A stretch of DNA of 64,000 nucleotides from Prorocentrum cordatum (GCA_963575745.1 CAUYUJ010000669.1:1052501-1116500), one strand, 5' to 3'; numbered from the stretch's first letter, positions 10,905-23,599 are shown. Translations and numbers: made by a program. The notes: generated by a model not told the origin, from the sequence alone.

Positions 10905-11165
10905 TCGAGGGGGGCAGAAAACAAACAGAAGAGACTGAGAGGAAGGGAGACAAGAAGCCAGAGAGAGAAAAGGACAAGAGGAAAGCACAGAGGAAGAACA
11001 GGACAGAGGCAAAAAACTAGACAGAGAAAACGAACAGAAACAGAGAAAGCAGCAGAGAAGGACAGAAAAGGAGCAACAAAAAAGGAGACACGAGAGAGAA
11101 GGAGAAGAACAGCAGAGGAGACAAGCAGAAAGAAAGGGAGCCGGAGCACAGCGGGAGCGACGACG
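10905..11165. repeat. Purine-rich low-complexity tract
   Basis: There is a long G/A-rich run of AGAGACAGAGGA-like words without a fixed period. Frames through it are Arg/Lys/Glu-rich by composition only. Confidence 0.8.
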
Positions 11166-11214
11166 AAAACGATGGCGACGACACGCCCCGACGCCCACGC
11201 CGCAGCGCCAACGT

Positions 11215-11450
11215 CTGGGCGGCTTTTCGGGCCGTCTTGGGGCCATGGTGGGCGTCTTGGGCCGACCTTTGGGCGTCTCGGGGGCCTCTTGCGCCGTCGT
11301 GGAGGCTGCTTGGAGCCCTCTGGCGCCTCGTGGGGCCTGATGAGACCTTTGCCCCCCCCCACCCCCCATTCCAAACCGACCGGACCGGGCTCCGGGGGAG
11401 GGGTTTGGGGAGGGGGAAGCATCTCACACGCCGTGACCCCAAGGGGTCGG
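11215..11450 (+). repeat. CTTGGGG minisatellite then shared module Z
   Basis: Minisatellite units to 11,345 are followed by module Z (11,365-11,445): GACCGGACCGGGCTCC, then GGGGGAGGGGTTTGGGGAGG and CATCTCACACGCCG. Module Z recurs at 14,855-14,925 with few differences, showing that it is a dispersed repeat. Confidence 0.65.
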
Positions 11451-13012
11451 CGGATTCTCCGAAGCTTGTGGGCCCATCGAAGCAGGACTCCTGCCTTCCC
11501 AGCAGCCTCCCGCCCTCTTAGGAGCCCACCCCCCTCCTTGCTATCCCCTGGCTCGCGCCGCCGACATTGCCTGTCCCTGCCTTCTGCGCCCCCCCGCAGT
11601 CGGTTCCGCCCGGCGCCTGCGGCGCCCGCGGCTGGGAGCGCCGCCGCGGCGCGGCCGGGCGCGCTGGCCACGTCTCTGGGGCGTGCGCCGGCGGCGGCCG
11701 CCGGGGAGGCCGGCGCGGCCCCCCAGTCAAAGGAGGAGCAGGGCTATCAGAGGCGACGATAGGGGCGAATAGCCGAGGGGAAAGCAATACGTGTATTCAG
11801 GTGCGCCGATGATCTATGCCTTCGAAAAGGCTCCCGGGCGAATGCGTGTAATGCCCGCCCCTGTGCTATTCGCCCCTTTCGTCGCCTCCGAGAATACGGG
11901 ATACCGCTACCCCTGCCTCGTTTTCGTTTTTCTGGGCCTCCTGGGAGGCCCTCGTCGCTACCGCTGGATTCGCCTCGAACGTCTTGTCAGAACGCATCCC
12001 ATCCCCGGAGAGGTCTGGGGAGTAGCAGTAGCGGTAATTTAAAGGCTGCCGCCTCTACCGCCGACCCCACAGAAGGTCATGGTCTTCTGGTTGATTTGCT
12101 CCTTGACAGGTTGGATGGCACACGTATCCTATAAGTCGGACGGGCCTCTACTGGGCCGCTCTGGCGGCCTTTTTGGGGGACTCGAGCAGCAAAACTACAA
12201 CTATCGCGCAAGAGCGGAAGGATGTGCTCAGACTCGTTCATCACGCAGTCTCATCATATTCGGACTCGTTTTTGCCTATTCAGTCGTCCAGCCTCACACA
12301 AGCTCTGTGATAATGTCCTTGGCGAGGGGCTGGTTGCAGCACGCATGAAGGGGGGTGTTGAGTGTGGAGACACGCCAGGATTCGCGCTCAGATGGGGGGC
12401 CCCAGGGGTGCGGACACTCTAGAGTGGCGGCCAGATTGGGGGGATGTCTCAGGCTTGTTGCTTGTTTCAGGCGGTCTGCTTATGTCGGGCGTTCACATCC
12501 TGTGCTGTCGGAGGACGTTGTACGGATGGCTATAGCGACGCGTTCGTTGTCGCCACAGGTCACGATACTCCAGGATTCGGCTTCGATTGCTGGGATGCCT
12601 TACGTGCTTTGATTGCGTCCATGCGCAACAGGTTTGCTTTCGGCGTACTTTTTGAGGATGCCTGGTCGAGGCGCTCGTATCAGCATTCTTACGAAAAGGG
12701 GGCGAGAGTAAGCAGGAAGGAGCAGGAAGAGGAAGGGGAGGAGGAGGAGCAGGAAAAGGAGGAGGAGGATCAGGGTGGAGAAGATCAGTATGCCCCGTCG
12801 TCGAGGGGCTACGCGAGTCCGAGGCAGGTGGATTGAGGACGTTCGAGTTGTCAAGGTTGAGGTTTCGAGGACGTTCGAACTGTCAAGGTTGAGGTTTCGG
12901 GGCGTTTTGTGCCCTTTTCGGGCTTTCCTGGGGCGTTGCCGTCGCTACGGCTGTATTTCCTCTGAGACTGTAGGCCAACCGCGCCCCCTGGACAGGTCCG
13001 CCGGTCGATTTT
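11451..13012. other. No recognisable gene; contains module W and a GA-rich patch
   Basis: The stretch holds GC-rich DNA (11,500-11,760) and mixed DNA without family matches. At 12,036-12,072 TTTAAAGGCTGCCGCCTCT plus the following CGCCGACCCC repeats the sequence at 14,697-14,729 (module W). At 12,705-12,785 there is a GGAGGA-rich patch. Frames here are unsupported. Confidence 0.5.
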
Positions 13013-14583
13013 ATCGAGGACGCTGGCGGCGCATCACCGGCCGCTCCCTGGGAGTTTGTCGAAGTGGTGCGCAGCATCGAACGTCGTGACGCGGTGCGTA
13101 TGCCATGTATCAATTGGCCGTCGGCCCATCCCACGGGCTTCTTGGAGACCTCTGGGGGCCCTCTTGGGGCCTCTTGGGGCTCTTTTGGGGTTTGTTGGGG
13201 GCCTCCAGGGGGCCGCTGAGGCCTCCTGGGGGCCTCTTAAGCCGAAAGCTCGACATGTTCATTCGGGTACCCCTTCTGGGCCTCCTCTTGGGGCCATCCT
13301 GGGGCCCCTCTTGGGCCGTCCCGGGGGCCTCTTGGGCGGTCTTGGGGCCCTCTTGGGCCGTCTTGGGGCCGTCTTGGGGGCCTGTTGGGCCGTCCTGGGG
13401 CGATCTTGGGGGCCTCTTGGGCCGTCGTGGAGCGTGGGTAAGCCGAAATGGCGTGAACGTGTAAATCCTTCAAAAACCATTGAAAAATCCATGATTTTGC
13501 CTTATTGGGGCTGTCTTGGGGGTGCTCTTGGAGCCCTCTTGGGCCGTCTTGGAGGCGTCTTGGGCCGTCTGGAGGCCATCTTGGGCGTCTTGGAGCGATC
13601 TGGAACCGTCTGGAGGCTCTCTTGGACTGCTCGGGACTCTCTTGGACCGGCTTGGGGCGCCCTTGGGTCGTCCCCGGGCCGTTTGAGACCTTGAAGGGGG
13701 CCGGCGGCAGAGTGGGGCCGGCGGCAGAGTGGGGCCCCCTCGGATCCGGCCGCTCCCGCCCTGCGGGTTGGGCCGTGCGAGACCTCTCTGACAAAGTGTT
13801 CGGCACTATCTTTCCCCTTCCTTCGCCAGTGGCTGGTCGAAGCCCTCCTGAAAGTCCCTCCGAGGGGGCCCCACTCTGCCGGCGGAGATGGCCTCCAGAC
13901 GGCCCAAGACGCCTCCAAGACGGCCCAAGAGGGCTCCAAGAGCACCCCCAAGACAGCCCCGAGAAGCCCAGGATTTACGCCTTCAAAAATCGATTTTTCA
14001 ATGGTTTTTGAAGGATTTACACGTTCACGCCATTTCGGCTTACCCACGCTCCACGACGGCCCAAGAGGCCCCCCAGATCGCCCCAGGACGGCCCAACAGG
14101 CCCCCAAGACGGCCCCAAGACGGCCCAAGAGGGCCCCAAGACCGCCCAAGAGGCCCCCGGAACGGCCCAAGAGGGGTCCCAGGATGGCCCCAAGAGGAGG
14201 CCCAGAAGGGGTACCCGAATGAACATGTCGAGCTTTCGGCTCGAGAGGCCCCCAGGAGACCCTAAGAGGCCCCCTGGAGGCCCCCAACAAACCCCAAGAG
14301 AGCCCCAAGAGGCCCCAAGAGGGCCTCAAGAGGTCTCCAAGAAGCCCCTGGGACGCCCCCAAGAGGCCCCTAAACTGCCCCGCAGAAGCCTCCGAGAGCC
14401 CTCTCGAGACCCCAGGAAGCGTCCATGAGGACTCCGTCCGACCCAAAATCCAAGCACGGTGGCGGGATGGGGCGACGGCTATTTGATAGCTGGCATACGC
14501 GCCGCGTCACGACTTTCGATGCTGCGCACCTCTTCGAAAAACTCCAAGGGAGCGGCCGGTGATGCGCCGCCGGCGTCCTCGAT
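13013..14583. repeat. Large imperfect palindrome of a core-plus-minisatellite block
   Basis: The left arm 13,013-13,580 reappears as reverse complement at 13,887-14,583 around a 306-nt spacer. Matches include the outer unique sequence (GGCGCATCACCGGCCGCTCC against GGAGCGGCCGGTGATGCGCC), the CTTGGGG/CCAAGAGG minisatellite, and the core (GTAAGCCGAAATGGCGTGAA at 13,437 and its complement near 14,025). The right arm is longer because of an extra segment of about 100 nt (14,348-14,455). The proteins read from the two arms on opposite strands are therefore nearly the same, which is a repeat artefact. Confidence 0.85.
13430..13515 (+). repeat. Core element copy, left palindrome arm
   Basis: GGGTAAGCCGAAATGGCGTG leads into GTAAATCCTTCAAAAACC and ATGATTTTGCC, flanked on both sides by CTTGGGG units. 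An inverted near-identical copy lies at 13,975-14,060. Confidence 0.6.
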
Positions 14584-14697
14584 GGACTTTCAGGAGGTTT
14601 TTTAACCAGGCACTGGAAAAGGAGGCCAAAGACTGTGCCAGACACTGTGTCAGAGAGGTCTCGCACGGCCCAACCCGCAGGGCGGGAGCGGCCGGAT
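13744..14697. mobile_element. Candidate non-autonomous element with ~120-bp terminal inverted repeats
   Basis: Sequence X at 14,584-14,697 (ending GGGCGGGAGCGGCCGGAT) is present as reverse complement at 13,744-13,866 (starting ATCCGGCCGCTCCCGCCC). The shared parts include GGTCTCGCACGGCCCAACCC and GGACTTTCAGGAGG. The pair encloses 717 nt consisting of the right arm of the palindrome. Inverted ends of this length suggest a MITE-like or fold-back element. There is no transposase frame inside, and I could not define a target-site duplication. Confidence 0.5.
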
Positions 14698-15090
14698 TTA
14701 AAGGCTGCCGCCTCTGCCGCCGACCCCAAACAAATGTATGTATTTTTGTGCGCTTCGTCGCTTAGTGTGTTGTGCTTCGAAACGCGGAGGGTTGCGGGGG
14801 GGGGAGGGGGCAGAAAGTCTTAACATTATCTGTGTAGCGGGGGATACCCCCCTCCCCCAAATCGATCGGACCGGGCTCCTGGGGAAGGGGTTGGGGAGGG
14901 GCACCATCTCACACGCCGATGAATCTCAGGGGCACTCTTGGTCCATCGTGGACCCATCTTGAGGCTTCAGAAGCTCATCAAAAACGAAAAGTGGGATAGG
15001 CCCACAAACATTGTTGTTCCTTAGGTTGTTGAAGGATTTGGGCCTTCTTAGGCCTCCTTGGGAGGTTCCTTGGCCTCTTGAAGCCGTGTT
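14698..15090 (+). repeat. Modules W and Z, and a weak core copy
   Basis: Module W (to 14,729) directly follows the candidate TIR element. Module Z is at 14,855-14,925. At 14,975-15,060 AAAACGAAAAGTGGGATAGG followed by GATTTGGGCCTTCTTAGGCC resembles the core plus CTTGGGG motif, but is diverged. Confidence 0.5.
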
Positions 15091-16014
15091 CAGGCGATCT
15101 GATCCATGACCACCGCTTGGGGGATCGGTCCTCGGGGACCTCGGTATGCGGTGGATACTGATGTATTTGGGCCCCGGGGGGTGTCAAAGATATCCACATC
15201 CTCTGGCTGCCAATGCCCTCGAAGATCGACCCCTGGGCGGTTATGGATGAGTCGCCGCCTCGCATCCTGGGTGGTCGACCTGGTCCCACTGTCAAGCACG
15301 TCCGCACGGCCATCCGGCTTCCGGGGGTCCCGTTCGTGATTCTGGTCCGGGTTCATCGCCGCCGCATGTGGCGTTCGGTTCACCAGTGAAGAGGAGGAGG
15401 CGGAAGAAGAGGAGGAGGAGGAGAAGGAGATGGACCCCCGTCTTTCCAGCATGTATCGGGCACGCCGTCACCCTTCAAGCCTGCCGAGGCAAGCTTCGCC
15501 CGACCGCACGTGCCCTCGGGGGTGCTCCGTGGCCTCGGCAGGGGTTAATGAGTGCACGTGACACGGCCGCCCGCGCACCCCGAGTGGCCAGGCCAGGCAG
15601 CTCGAGCACCATACCTTGCACCGCGATCCTCGATCCAGGGTCGTGGAAACGTAAGACTCGAGTTCTGGCGTGCCGAAGCTTTGTGACGGACCCGAGTCTA
15701 CGTAAGTCTCCCCGAAAAGGGAGGCTGGGCCTGGCGGCAGGCAGCGGGCTGCCATCGGCCGTCAGGGCCGAGCCAGCGCCAGCCTGGGCCAGCCCGGGCC
15801 GTCTCGCCAGCGCCCCCGAGCCCCGGTCGGTGGAAAGGGACGGCGAGGCCAGCCCCGAGCGGCTCCCGGACCCGGGTCAGCCAGAGGGGATTCCGCCTCG
15901 ATCGTCGGTCCTCCCTCGCCCGGGGTCCTTTTCCTGCCGCCACTCCGCGCGCGCCGCTCATGGCGTTTGGCCCGCCCATGACCCACTAACGATCTTCGAA
16001 TGGCCCACCTCTCA

Positions 16015-16046
<32 letters not shown>

Positions 16047-17639
16047 GCTGTCGCGATTGCAGAGGTCATCAGTGCGTAATCAGGTGGTCGTCAGCGTGCC
16101 ATTAACCAGGTCCAGAGGTTTGTGAGGCAGGGTTCTTCATGAGATGTGTTCGATGTTTGTTCATGGGAGCCTCGGGCTGCGACGTTGAAATCAGCTTTTT
16201 TGTGCATTTGGACCGCATGTTGACCCTTCGTCCTGCTCTTCCTCGCCGTTCGTCCTGCGCCTCCACGCCCTTTCTCGCCCTGATTCTTCTCGTCTCCTTT
16301 TTGAATGGGCGAGTCCGATCCAAATCGAGTCCAAATCCGATCCCAAATGTGTTCCACGCCCAGTCCAAGTCGGGCCCGAGTCGGACAGCCGCAGGGGCCA
16401 CGTAGGCTCTCACAGAACAGACGCCAAAGCTTTCGCCTCCATCCTCAGACTTCCCCTCGCCCTATGTCTTCTCCCTGCCGTCAGCTCCCCCACGCGGGCC
16501 TCTCGTTGTCGTGCATCCTGTCGCAGCCGATCCGATCCGATCTCGACTCTGTGCCGATGCAGCCCGATCCGCCGCAGATTCTGACTCGATCCGATTTCCC
16601 GGTCCGAGGCTGACTGAGCCTGCTTGCCCTCATCGGGCGGGGCCAGGACAGGGAAGAAGTCGTTCCAGTGCGTTCCGGAGGGCTCTGAGAAGGCGGCGGC
16701 GCCCGACACACGACACGTCTTCTCCTGAACCGGCGGATCTCAGAAGCCCCGGGTTCATCCCCGTCCGCGGTTGTCCTTGCCCCGGCTTTCGTCTTGCGTC
16801 GGCCCCCCCTCGCGGGCCGCGCTCGCCGGCGGCCTGTGCCCCCGAGAGCGCAGAGGCCGCGCCCCGCCCGCCGCGCGCCGGCCAGCCTGCTCCCGCGCCG
16901 CTCCGCTTGCAGCCCGGCGGGCAGCGGCACCACCCACAGGCCTGGGCTCTGGAGACGGCCTTTGGGTTCTATAGAGGCGCAGGAGGGCAGGGGCGACCTG
17001 CTCCTATAGAAGGCCAGAATCTTGGGGCGGCCCCTTCCAACTACCGCTCTCACGTTCTAGGAGAGAGCGTGATCCACCGCCGCGTTACTCTGGAAGATTC
17101 CCCCCCCCCCTTCCCCTCTTCCTCTGGAACCCGGGGGTCTCCCCCTCCCTCCGAAAATCCCCCCCGGGCCCCTGCATGCGTCATTTCGCTGTTTGTTCCA
17201 GGGGGGCCTTCAACAGAAATGGCGCCCCGAGGCGTCATTCCTGGAAAATACTGCACGCCTTGTCTTTAGACTTGCGGGAAGGTGCGTTCGCGCGCGGCTT
17301 GCGATTCCGATATGGTCATAGGGCCTGGTTAACGGCCCGTGAAGGCCAAAACAACAAAACATAATCCTCCCTCCCTCCATCCATATCCCTCTCTCTCTCT
17401 CTCTTCCTCCCCCTCCGCTCCGCCCCATCTGCCGCAGTCCGCCGCTGTGCCCGCAAGTGGCGACTGAGCGGAACTGTCGCCACTTTTGTGGGTCCTGGCG
17501 ACGGCAGGGAGAAGGAGGAGAAACAAGGGAGAGACAGGAGAGAGGTGGGCATCGTTCCCTGTCTTGTCCCAGGGGGGTTTCAATTGACATGGTATACAAG
17601 GTGACCCCCAAGACGGCTAAGGTGGCCCAAGATAGCCTC
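15091..17639. other. No recognisable gene; a few short repeats
   Basis: Mixed GC-rich DNA contains a GGAGGA patch (15,386-15,430), (TC)n at 16,014-16,040, GATCCGA-rich DNA (16,310-16,600), C runs at 17,100-17,112 and a CTCT run near 17,388-17,405. The minus-strand frame at 15,090-15,452 has balanced composition in its C-terminal half but matches nothing that I know. Confidence 0.5.
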
Positions 17640-18235
17640 CATAACAGCCCTATGAGCCCCATGAGCCCTATGAGCCCATATGAGCCCTATGAGCCCTACG
17701 AGCCCTACGAGACCTATGAGCCCTGAGAGCACTATGACCCCCTATTAACCCTACGGACCCTGATCCTAACTACTACCCCTACAGACCCCAACCCTACATA
17801 CTATAACCCTACAGACACTAACCCTACACATCCTGACCCTACAGAGTTTACCATACAGACCCTAAGCCTACATAACCTAACCCTACATACCCTAACCATA
17901 CAGACTCTACCGTACAGACCCTAAGCCTACAAAGCCCTACATACCCTACTCACCCTACACATTGCATTCCTACAGGCCCGAACCGTACAGACCCTAACCC
18001 TACAGACCCTACTAACTCTACATGCCCTGACCTTCCAGGCCCTAACCCTATAGACCCTACTAACCCTACAGACTGACCCTACAGCCCCTAAACCTATAGA
18101 CCCTAACCTTACAGACCCCACGAACCCTACATACCCGAGCCCTACAGACTCTAGCCCTTCAGACCCTAACCCTACAGACCGTAACCCTACACACCCAAAT
18201 CCTACATACCCTAACCCTACAGGCCCTACTAACGC
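17640..18235 (+). repeat. Degenerate telomere-like CCCTA array
   Basis: CCCTA recurs every 6-12 nt with variable spacers (typical phrase ACCCTACAGACCCTAACCCT), beginning as GAGCCCTATGAGCCC. Dinoflagellate and plant telomeres use CCCTAAA on this strand, so this looks like an interstitial, strongly degenerated telomere-like array or an unrelated CCCTA minisatellite. A second stretch occurs at 21,190-21,420. Confidence 0.75.
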
Positions 18236-18640
18236 TGCAGACCCAAACCCTGCTTTGGGCTTCCTGGGGGCATAGCAGACATTCACCATCACCGTCATCG
18301 CCACCATCGCCGTCATCGCCATCGTCACCGTCGTTGTCACTGTGGGGCCCCACTTGGCTTTCGGGGCTCCTGCCTTGTTGGGCCCTGAACGCCCCGCCTT
18401 GGGCCCCGCCGTCAAGGCGCCTCCCTTTGAGACCCCCCCTTGGGCCCCCTCGCCGCTGCCGTCGTCGCGTCATCGTCATCGTCACCGTCGCCGTCCTTGC
18501 GGGGCCCCACTTCGCTTTCGGGGCTTCTACCACGTTGGACCCTGAGCGCCACGCCTTGGGCCCCGCCGTCAAGGCGCCTCCCTTTGGGACCCCCCCTGGG
18601 GCCCCCTTGCCGCTGCCGTCGTCACTTACGTTCGTTTTAA
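18236..18640 (+). repeat. Duplicated GGGGCCCC block, copy A
   Basis: Starting at AACCCTGCTTTGGGCTTCCT, this block contains two tandem subunits of about 170 nt (GGGGCCCCACTTGGCTTTCG and its second copy GGGGCCCCACTTCGCTTTCG) separated by GTCATCGTCACC-type DNA. The whole is repeated at 21,405-21,800, in both cases directly after telomere-like sequence. Confidence 0.8.
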
Positions 18641-18712
18641 TGTCGTTTAGGGTTATGGGGTTAGGGTCTGGTCACCACAGAAGCAACCACTAAACCGCCC
18701 AACACACCCATC

Positions 18713-18728
18713 GCCATTTTGGCTCAAG
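18713..18728 (+). other. Spliced-leader relic, exact 16-nt match
   Basis: GCCATTTTGGCTCAAG is identical to the last 16 nt of the dinoflagellate spliced leader. The upstream six bases do not match. A long reading frame begins 27 nt downstream (ATG 18,755), as expected if a mature trans-spliced mRNA was reverse transcribed and inserted here. Confidence 0.75.
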
Positions 18729-18754
18729 AGAATTTTGTTAGGTTGCGGGCACAC

Positions 18755-20344
<1,590 letters not shown>

Positions 20345-20574
20345 GCGCCCCGCGGCTTCGGCAACAGTAGCGAGCGCGTGCGTCGACACGCTGGGGACGA
20401 CGCGCCATGCAATGCGCTTGATGCTGCACAATCACCTCTGTGCTGGCGAGTCGGCGCATGGGGGGCCTTTTTCGAGCTCCTGCGATCACGAACCTCGCGC
20501 TCCTTCCTCCTCACCCTCGTCCACTTCCTCAGCCTCACCCTCCTTCTCAGCCTGGTAATCCTTAGCATCGCCCA

Positions 20575-20890
20575 CTTCATCTCCCTGTCATCGTCGTCGG
20601 CGTCGCCGTCCTTCCTCCGTCTTCGTCGTTCGCGTCGTCGCCTTCCCCCCTGCCCCCTCGTCGTTGTCGTCGTTGTCGTCGTTGTCGTCGTTGTCGCCGT
20701 CGTCGTCCCTCCTCCCTCGTTGTCGTCTTCGTTGGCGACGTCGTCGTCGTCTTCGTCTTCGTCGTCGGCGTCGGCGCGTCGTCGTCTTCGTCGTTTGTCG
20801 TCTTCGTCGTCGTCGTCGCCGCCGTCGTCCTCGTCGTCGTCGTCGGCGTCGTTGGCGTCGTCGTCGTCGTCGGTGTCGTCGTTGTCGTCG

Positions 20891-20921
<31 letters not shown>

Positions 20922-21085
20922 TGTCATCGTCGTCGTCGTCGGCGCCGGCGTCGTCGTCGTCGGCGTCGTCGTCGTCGTCGAATTCGTTGGAGACGCCGTC
21001 GGTGGCGTCGTAGTCGTTGTCGGCGACGTCGTCTTCGTCGTCGTCGTTCTCGGCGTCGTCGTCGGCGTCGCTGTCCTTGCCAAGT
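20575..21085. repeat. GTC/GAC trinucleotide array
   Basis: About 500 nt of CGTCGTCGT with TTC and GGC variants. Long frames on both strands (poly-Ser, poly-Asp, poly-Thr, poly-Arg) come from the repeat. It follows the retroposed frame by about 230 nt. Confidence 0.95.
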
Positions 21086-21189
21086 GCCATTTGGTACCCG
21101 CCGTCGCGGTTTAAAGTGATTTTGCAAACCAAGTCGCGGGTGCGTGGGCGGGGCGTTTGCGCGAGCAGTGGAGCGGGCAGCTTCGAGAT

Positions 21190-21800
21190 AGTCAAAGTGG
21201 ACCCTAACCTTATAGATCCTACTAACTACAGGCCCTACTAACCCTACAGACCCTGGCCCTACATACCCTAAGCCTACCCGCCCTAATCCCGCGGACCCCA
21301 CTACCCCCACAAACTCGAACCTTTCAGACCCGAACCCCGCAGACCGTAGCCCCACATATTCTGACCCTGCAGACCCTAACCCTACATACCCCACTACGCC
21401 TGCAGACCCTAACCCTGCTTTGGGCTCCCTGGGGGCAAATTAAACAGACATTCGCCGTCGCCGTCATCCACGTCGTCACCATCGGCGTCATCGCCATCGT
21501 CGCCGTCGCCGTCCTTGTGGGGCCCCCTTTGGCTTTCGGGGCCCCTGCCTTATTGGGCCCTTGGCGCGCCGCCTTGGGCCCCGCCGTCAAGGCGCCCCCC
21601 TTTGGGGCCCCCCTTGGGCCCCCTCGCCGCTGCCGCCGTCGCGTCGTCGCCATCGTCGCCGTCGCCGTCCTTGCGGGGCCCCGCTTCGCTTTCGGGGCTT
21701 CTACCTCGTTGGGCCTTGAGCGCCCCGCCTTGGGCCCCGCCCATCAAGGCGCCCCCCTTTGGGGCCCCGCCTTGGGCCCCCTCGCCGCTGCCGGTCTCCC
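21190..21800 (+). repeat. Telomere-like stretch plus GGGGCCCC block, copy B
   Basis: CCCTA-type sequence (21,190-21,420) is followed by AACCCTGCTTTGGGCTCCCT and two GGGGCCCC subunits, parallel to 17,640-18,640. Copies A and B are in the same orientation and flank the spliced-leader-tagged frame and the GTC array. Confidence 0.8.
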
Positions 21801-21946
21801 TCAGGAGGCCGCCCCGCCAAAAAACAGGAAACAACATGGACAAACGCGTGCTGTTTTATGTATGTCACGTTGCTGTCTAGGAAGCCCAGGGCAGGGTGGG
21901 CGGCGCAAAGCCAGAACATACATAAACACATCAGTATGGTTTTATG

Positions 21947-21952
<6 letters not shown>

Positions 21953-21995
<43 letters not shown>
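21953..21995. repeat. (TA)n microsatellite
   Basis: 43 nt of alternating T and A preceded by GTATG words. Confidence 0.95.
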
Positions 21996-22003
<8 letters not shown>

Positions 22004-22137
22004 TGCAGATTTTACACGCGAGAGTTTATGGATTTGGGCCTCGGTCGAGCGGGCCCCCGAGCGGGCCCCCATGGGGTCCCGCGGGCGCGGCCCTTAGGTA
22101 GCTCGGCGAAGTCAGCGCCGCGCGACCTCTTTGGACG

Positions 22138-23368
22138 ATGTCGCCATTTCGGTTCGCGACCAGGTCGCCTCGGCGAGTTTCGCCGCCCTGCTGCAGCGGC
22201 CCCGACGCCGCTCCCGCCTGGGACATGGCGCCCAAGAATCGGGCCCCCGAGGCGCCGACCACTCCAGAGGAGCTCGAGAAGGCGAGGGCACTCCTAAAGG
22301 GCGCCGACGAGGCGAAGCGGGCTCGCTCGTCAATGGCGTATTTTCTCGAGTCGCAGGGGCAGAAGCGCAAGTGCGACGGGTGGCCCGCTGCCAAACGCAG
22401 GGGATTATTCCAGGCCTTCTTCGCGGCTAAGCTCGCGAAGGGAGGTGCTTCGAAGACCGCCAAGTCGAACGCCATGAGTACGAGGAGCAAGAAACGACTG
22501 CGCGGTGGGGCCTTCCGAAGATGATTGCAGAGTTCGGCGAGCAGGAGGTCAAGGAGAAGGCCGAAGTGTTCGACGAGGATGAGAAGATGCATCTCCCCGA
22601 CAAGGATACAGGTAAGGATGGGCAGTGGAGCAGGGAGTACCGCGTCGTCCTGGACAGCCACGAAGAGGGCGACGAGGAGCTGGGCGCTCAGGAGTTCAGC
22701 GCCGAGGAGAGCATCGACACTGTGGAGATGCAGATGGAGGCGGTGGACACCCTCAGTGACACGCAGTCGCGCAGTGGCGCGGGCTCGTCGGCTTCATGCA
22801 CTGGCGCCCCATAGGCGAAAGTGAAGGATAGGAAGGCAGCAACTATACACCAACGCCGATCCTGGCCCAGGATCACCCTGGGCCCAGGATCGGTGCATGC
22901 GCCCTCCTGCCTTGCGCAAGAAGGCATATGCACCGATCCTGGGCCCAGGGTGATCCTGGGCCAGGATCGGTGTCGGTGTATAGTTGGCGCCCTCCGAAAG
23001 GAGGAGCCCGCGGAGAAGCCTGAAGCGAAGCCCGAGGAGAGCCAACCATCAAGGCCTGCAGACCGAGGGGGGGAAGCTCGCGTGGAACGTCTGGAAGGCG
23101 CTGGCCCAAGCAAAGCACATGATCCTAGTGACCGAGGGCGGGAAGTTCGTTGGCGAGCTCAACAAGGAGATCCGCCTGGACGTCAAGCAGCTCACGGAGG
23201 TCTTCAAGCTGGCCGAGGACGGCGTGTTGGAGGGTAGAGGAAAAAGCAGAACTCTCGGCGGTGAGCGTGAAAACCGACGAAGCCTTCGATGCACTGAACG
23301 AGAACGTCGAGTTGTTCGACAAGTTCTTCGCAAAGGTGGGCAAGCAGAGGAAGGTGAAGCAAGTCTGA
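22138..23368 (+). pseudogene. Frameshifted dinoflagellate hypothetical gene interrupted by a MITE
   Basis: Frame 1 from ATG 22,138 encodes a basic domain (TTPEELEKARALLKGADEAK, KRKCDGWPAAKRRGLFQAFF). The reading shifts to frame 3 near 22,480 (ARWGLPKMIAEFGEQEVKEK, then GQWSREYRVVLDSHEEGDEE) until TAG 22,812. After the palindromic insertion it resumes as ALRKEEPAEKPEAKPEESQP. It continues in frame 1 (LAWNVWKALAQAKHMILVTE, LDVKQLTEVFKLAEDGVLE) and then frame 2 (VKTDEAFDALNENVELFDKF), ending at TGA 23,366. The layout (basic N-terminus, Trp-containing repeat-like middle, charged linker, helical C-terminus) resembles a hypothetical family I recall from dinoflagellates. Function is unknown. Introns rather than frameshifts could explain some changes. 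Confidence 0.5.
22841..22985. mobile_element. 145-bp palindromic MITE / introner-like element
   Basis: The left arm begins AACTATACACCAACGCCGAT and the right arm ends with its complement (ATCGGTGTCGGTGTATAGTT). The arms (22,841-22,899 and 22,928-22,985) match over about 58 bp with two mismatches. The 28-nt centre itself contains the perfect palindrome CTTGCGCAAG (22,911-22,920), so the whole element can fold back on itself. It sits in the middle of the frameshifted gene. The bases next to the ends (GGCAGC and GGCGCC) are only partly alike, so a target-site duplication is not established. It has no coding capacity. Confidence 0.85.
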
Positions 23369-23599
23369 TGAGATGGGTGCCTGGCTTTCTTGTTCTTTTG
23401 TAGCGCAGCTCGAGCGCGCAGGTTGGCCGCGCGGGCTCACTGGAAGCTCGGGGCGCTCGCCCCCGGCGTCCGTAGCATTGGGGCACGATGTGGACGTCGG
23501 ATGCGCCGCAGGGCACTGGGCACTTGGCGCGGGGCATCGCAAGTATGGTTGCAGCGACAGCCGCTAGCGTGATGTCAAACAGTTCGGGGACGCTAAGGA

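Noticed and set aside
22136-22155. Leader-like GTCGCCATTTCGGTTCGCG at the start of the frameshifted gene
   Set aside because: About 14 of 19 positions match and the bases form the first codons of the frame; chance similarity cannot be excluded.
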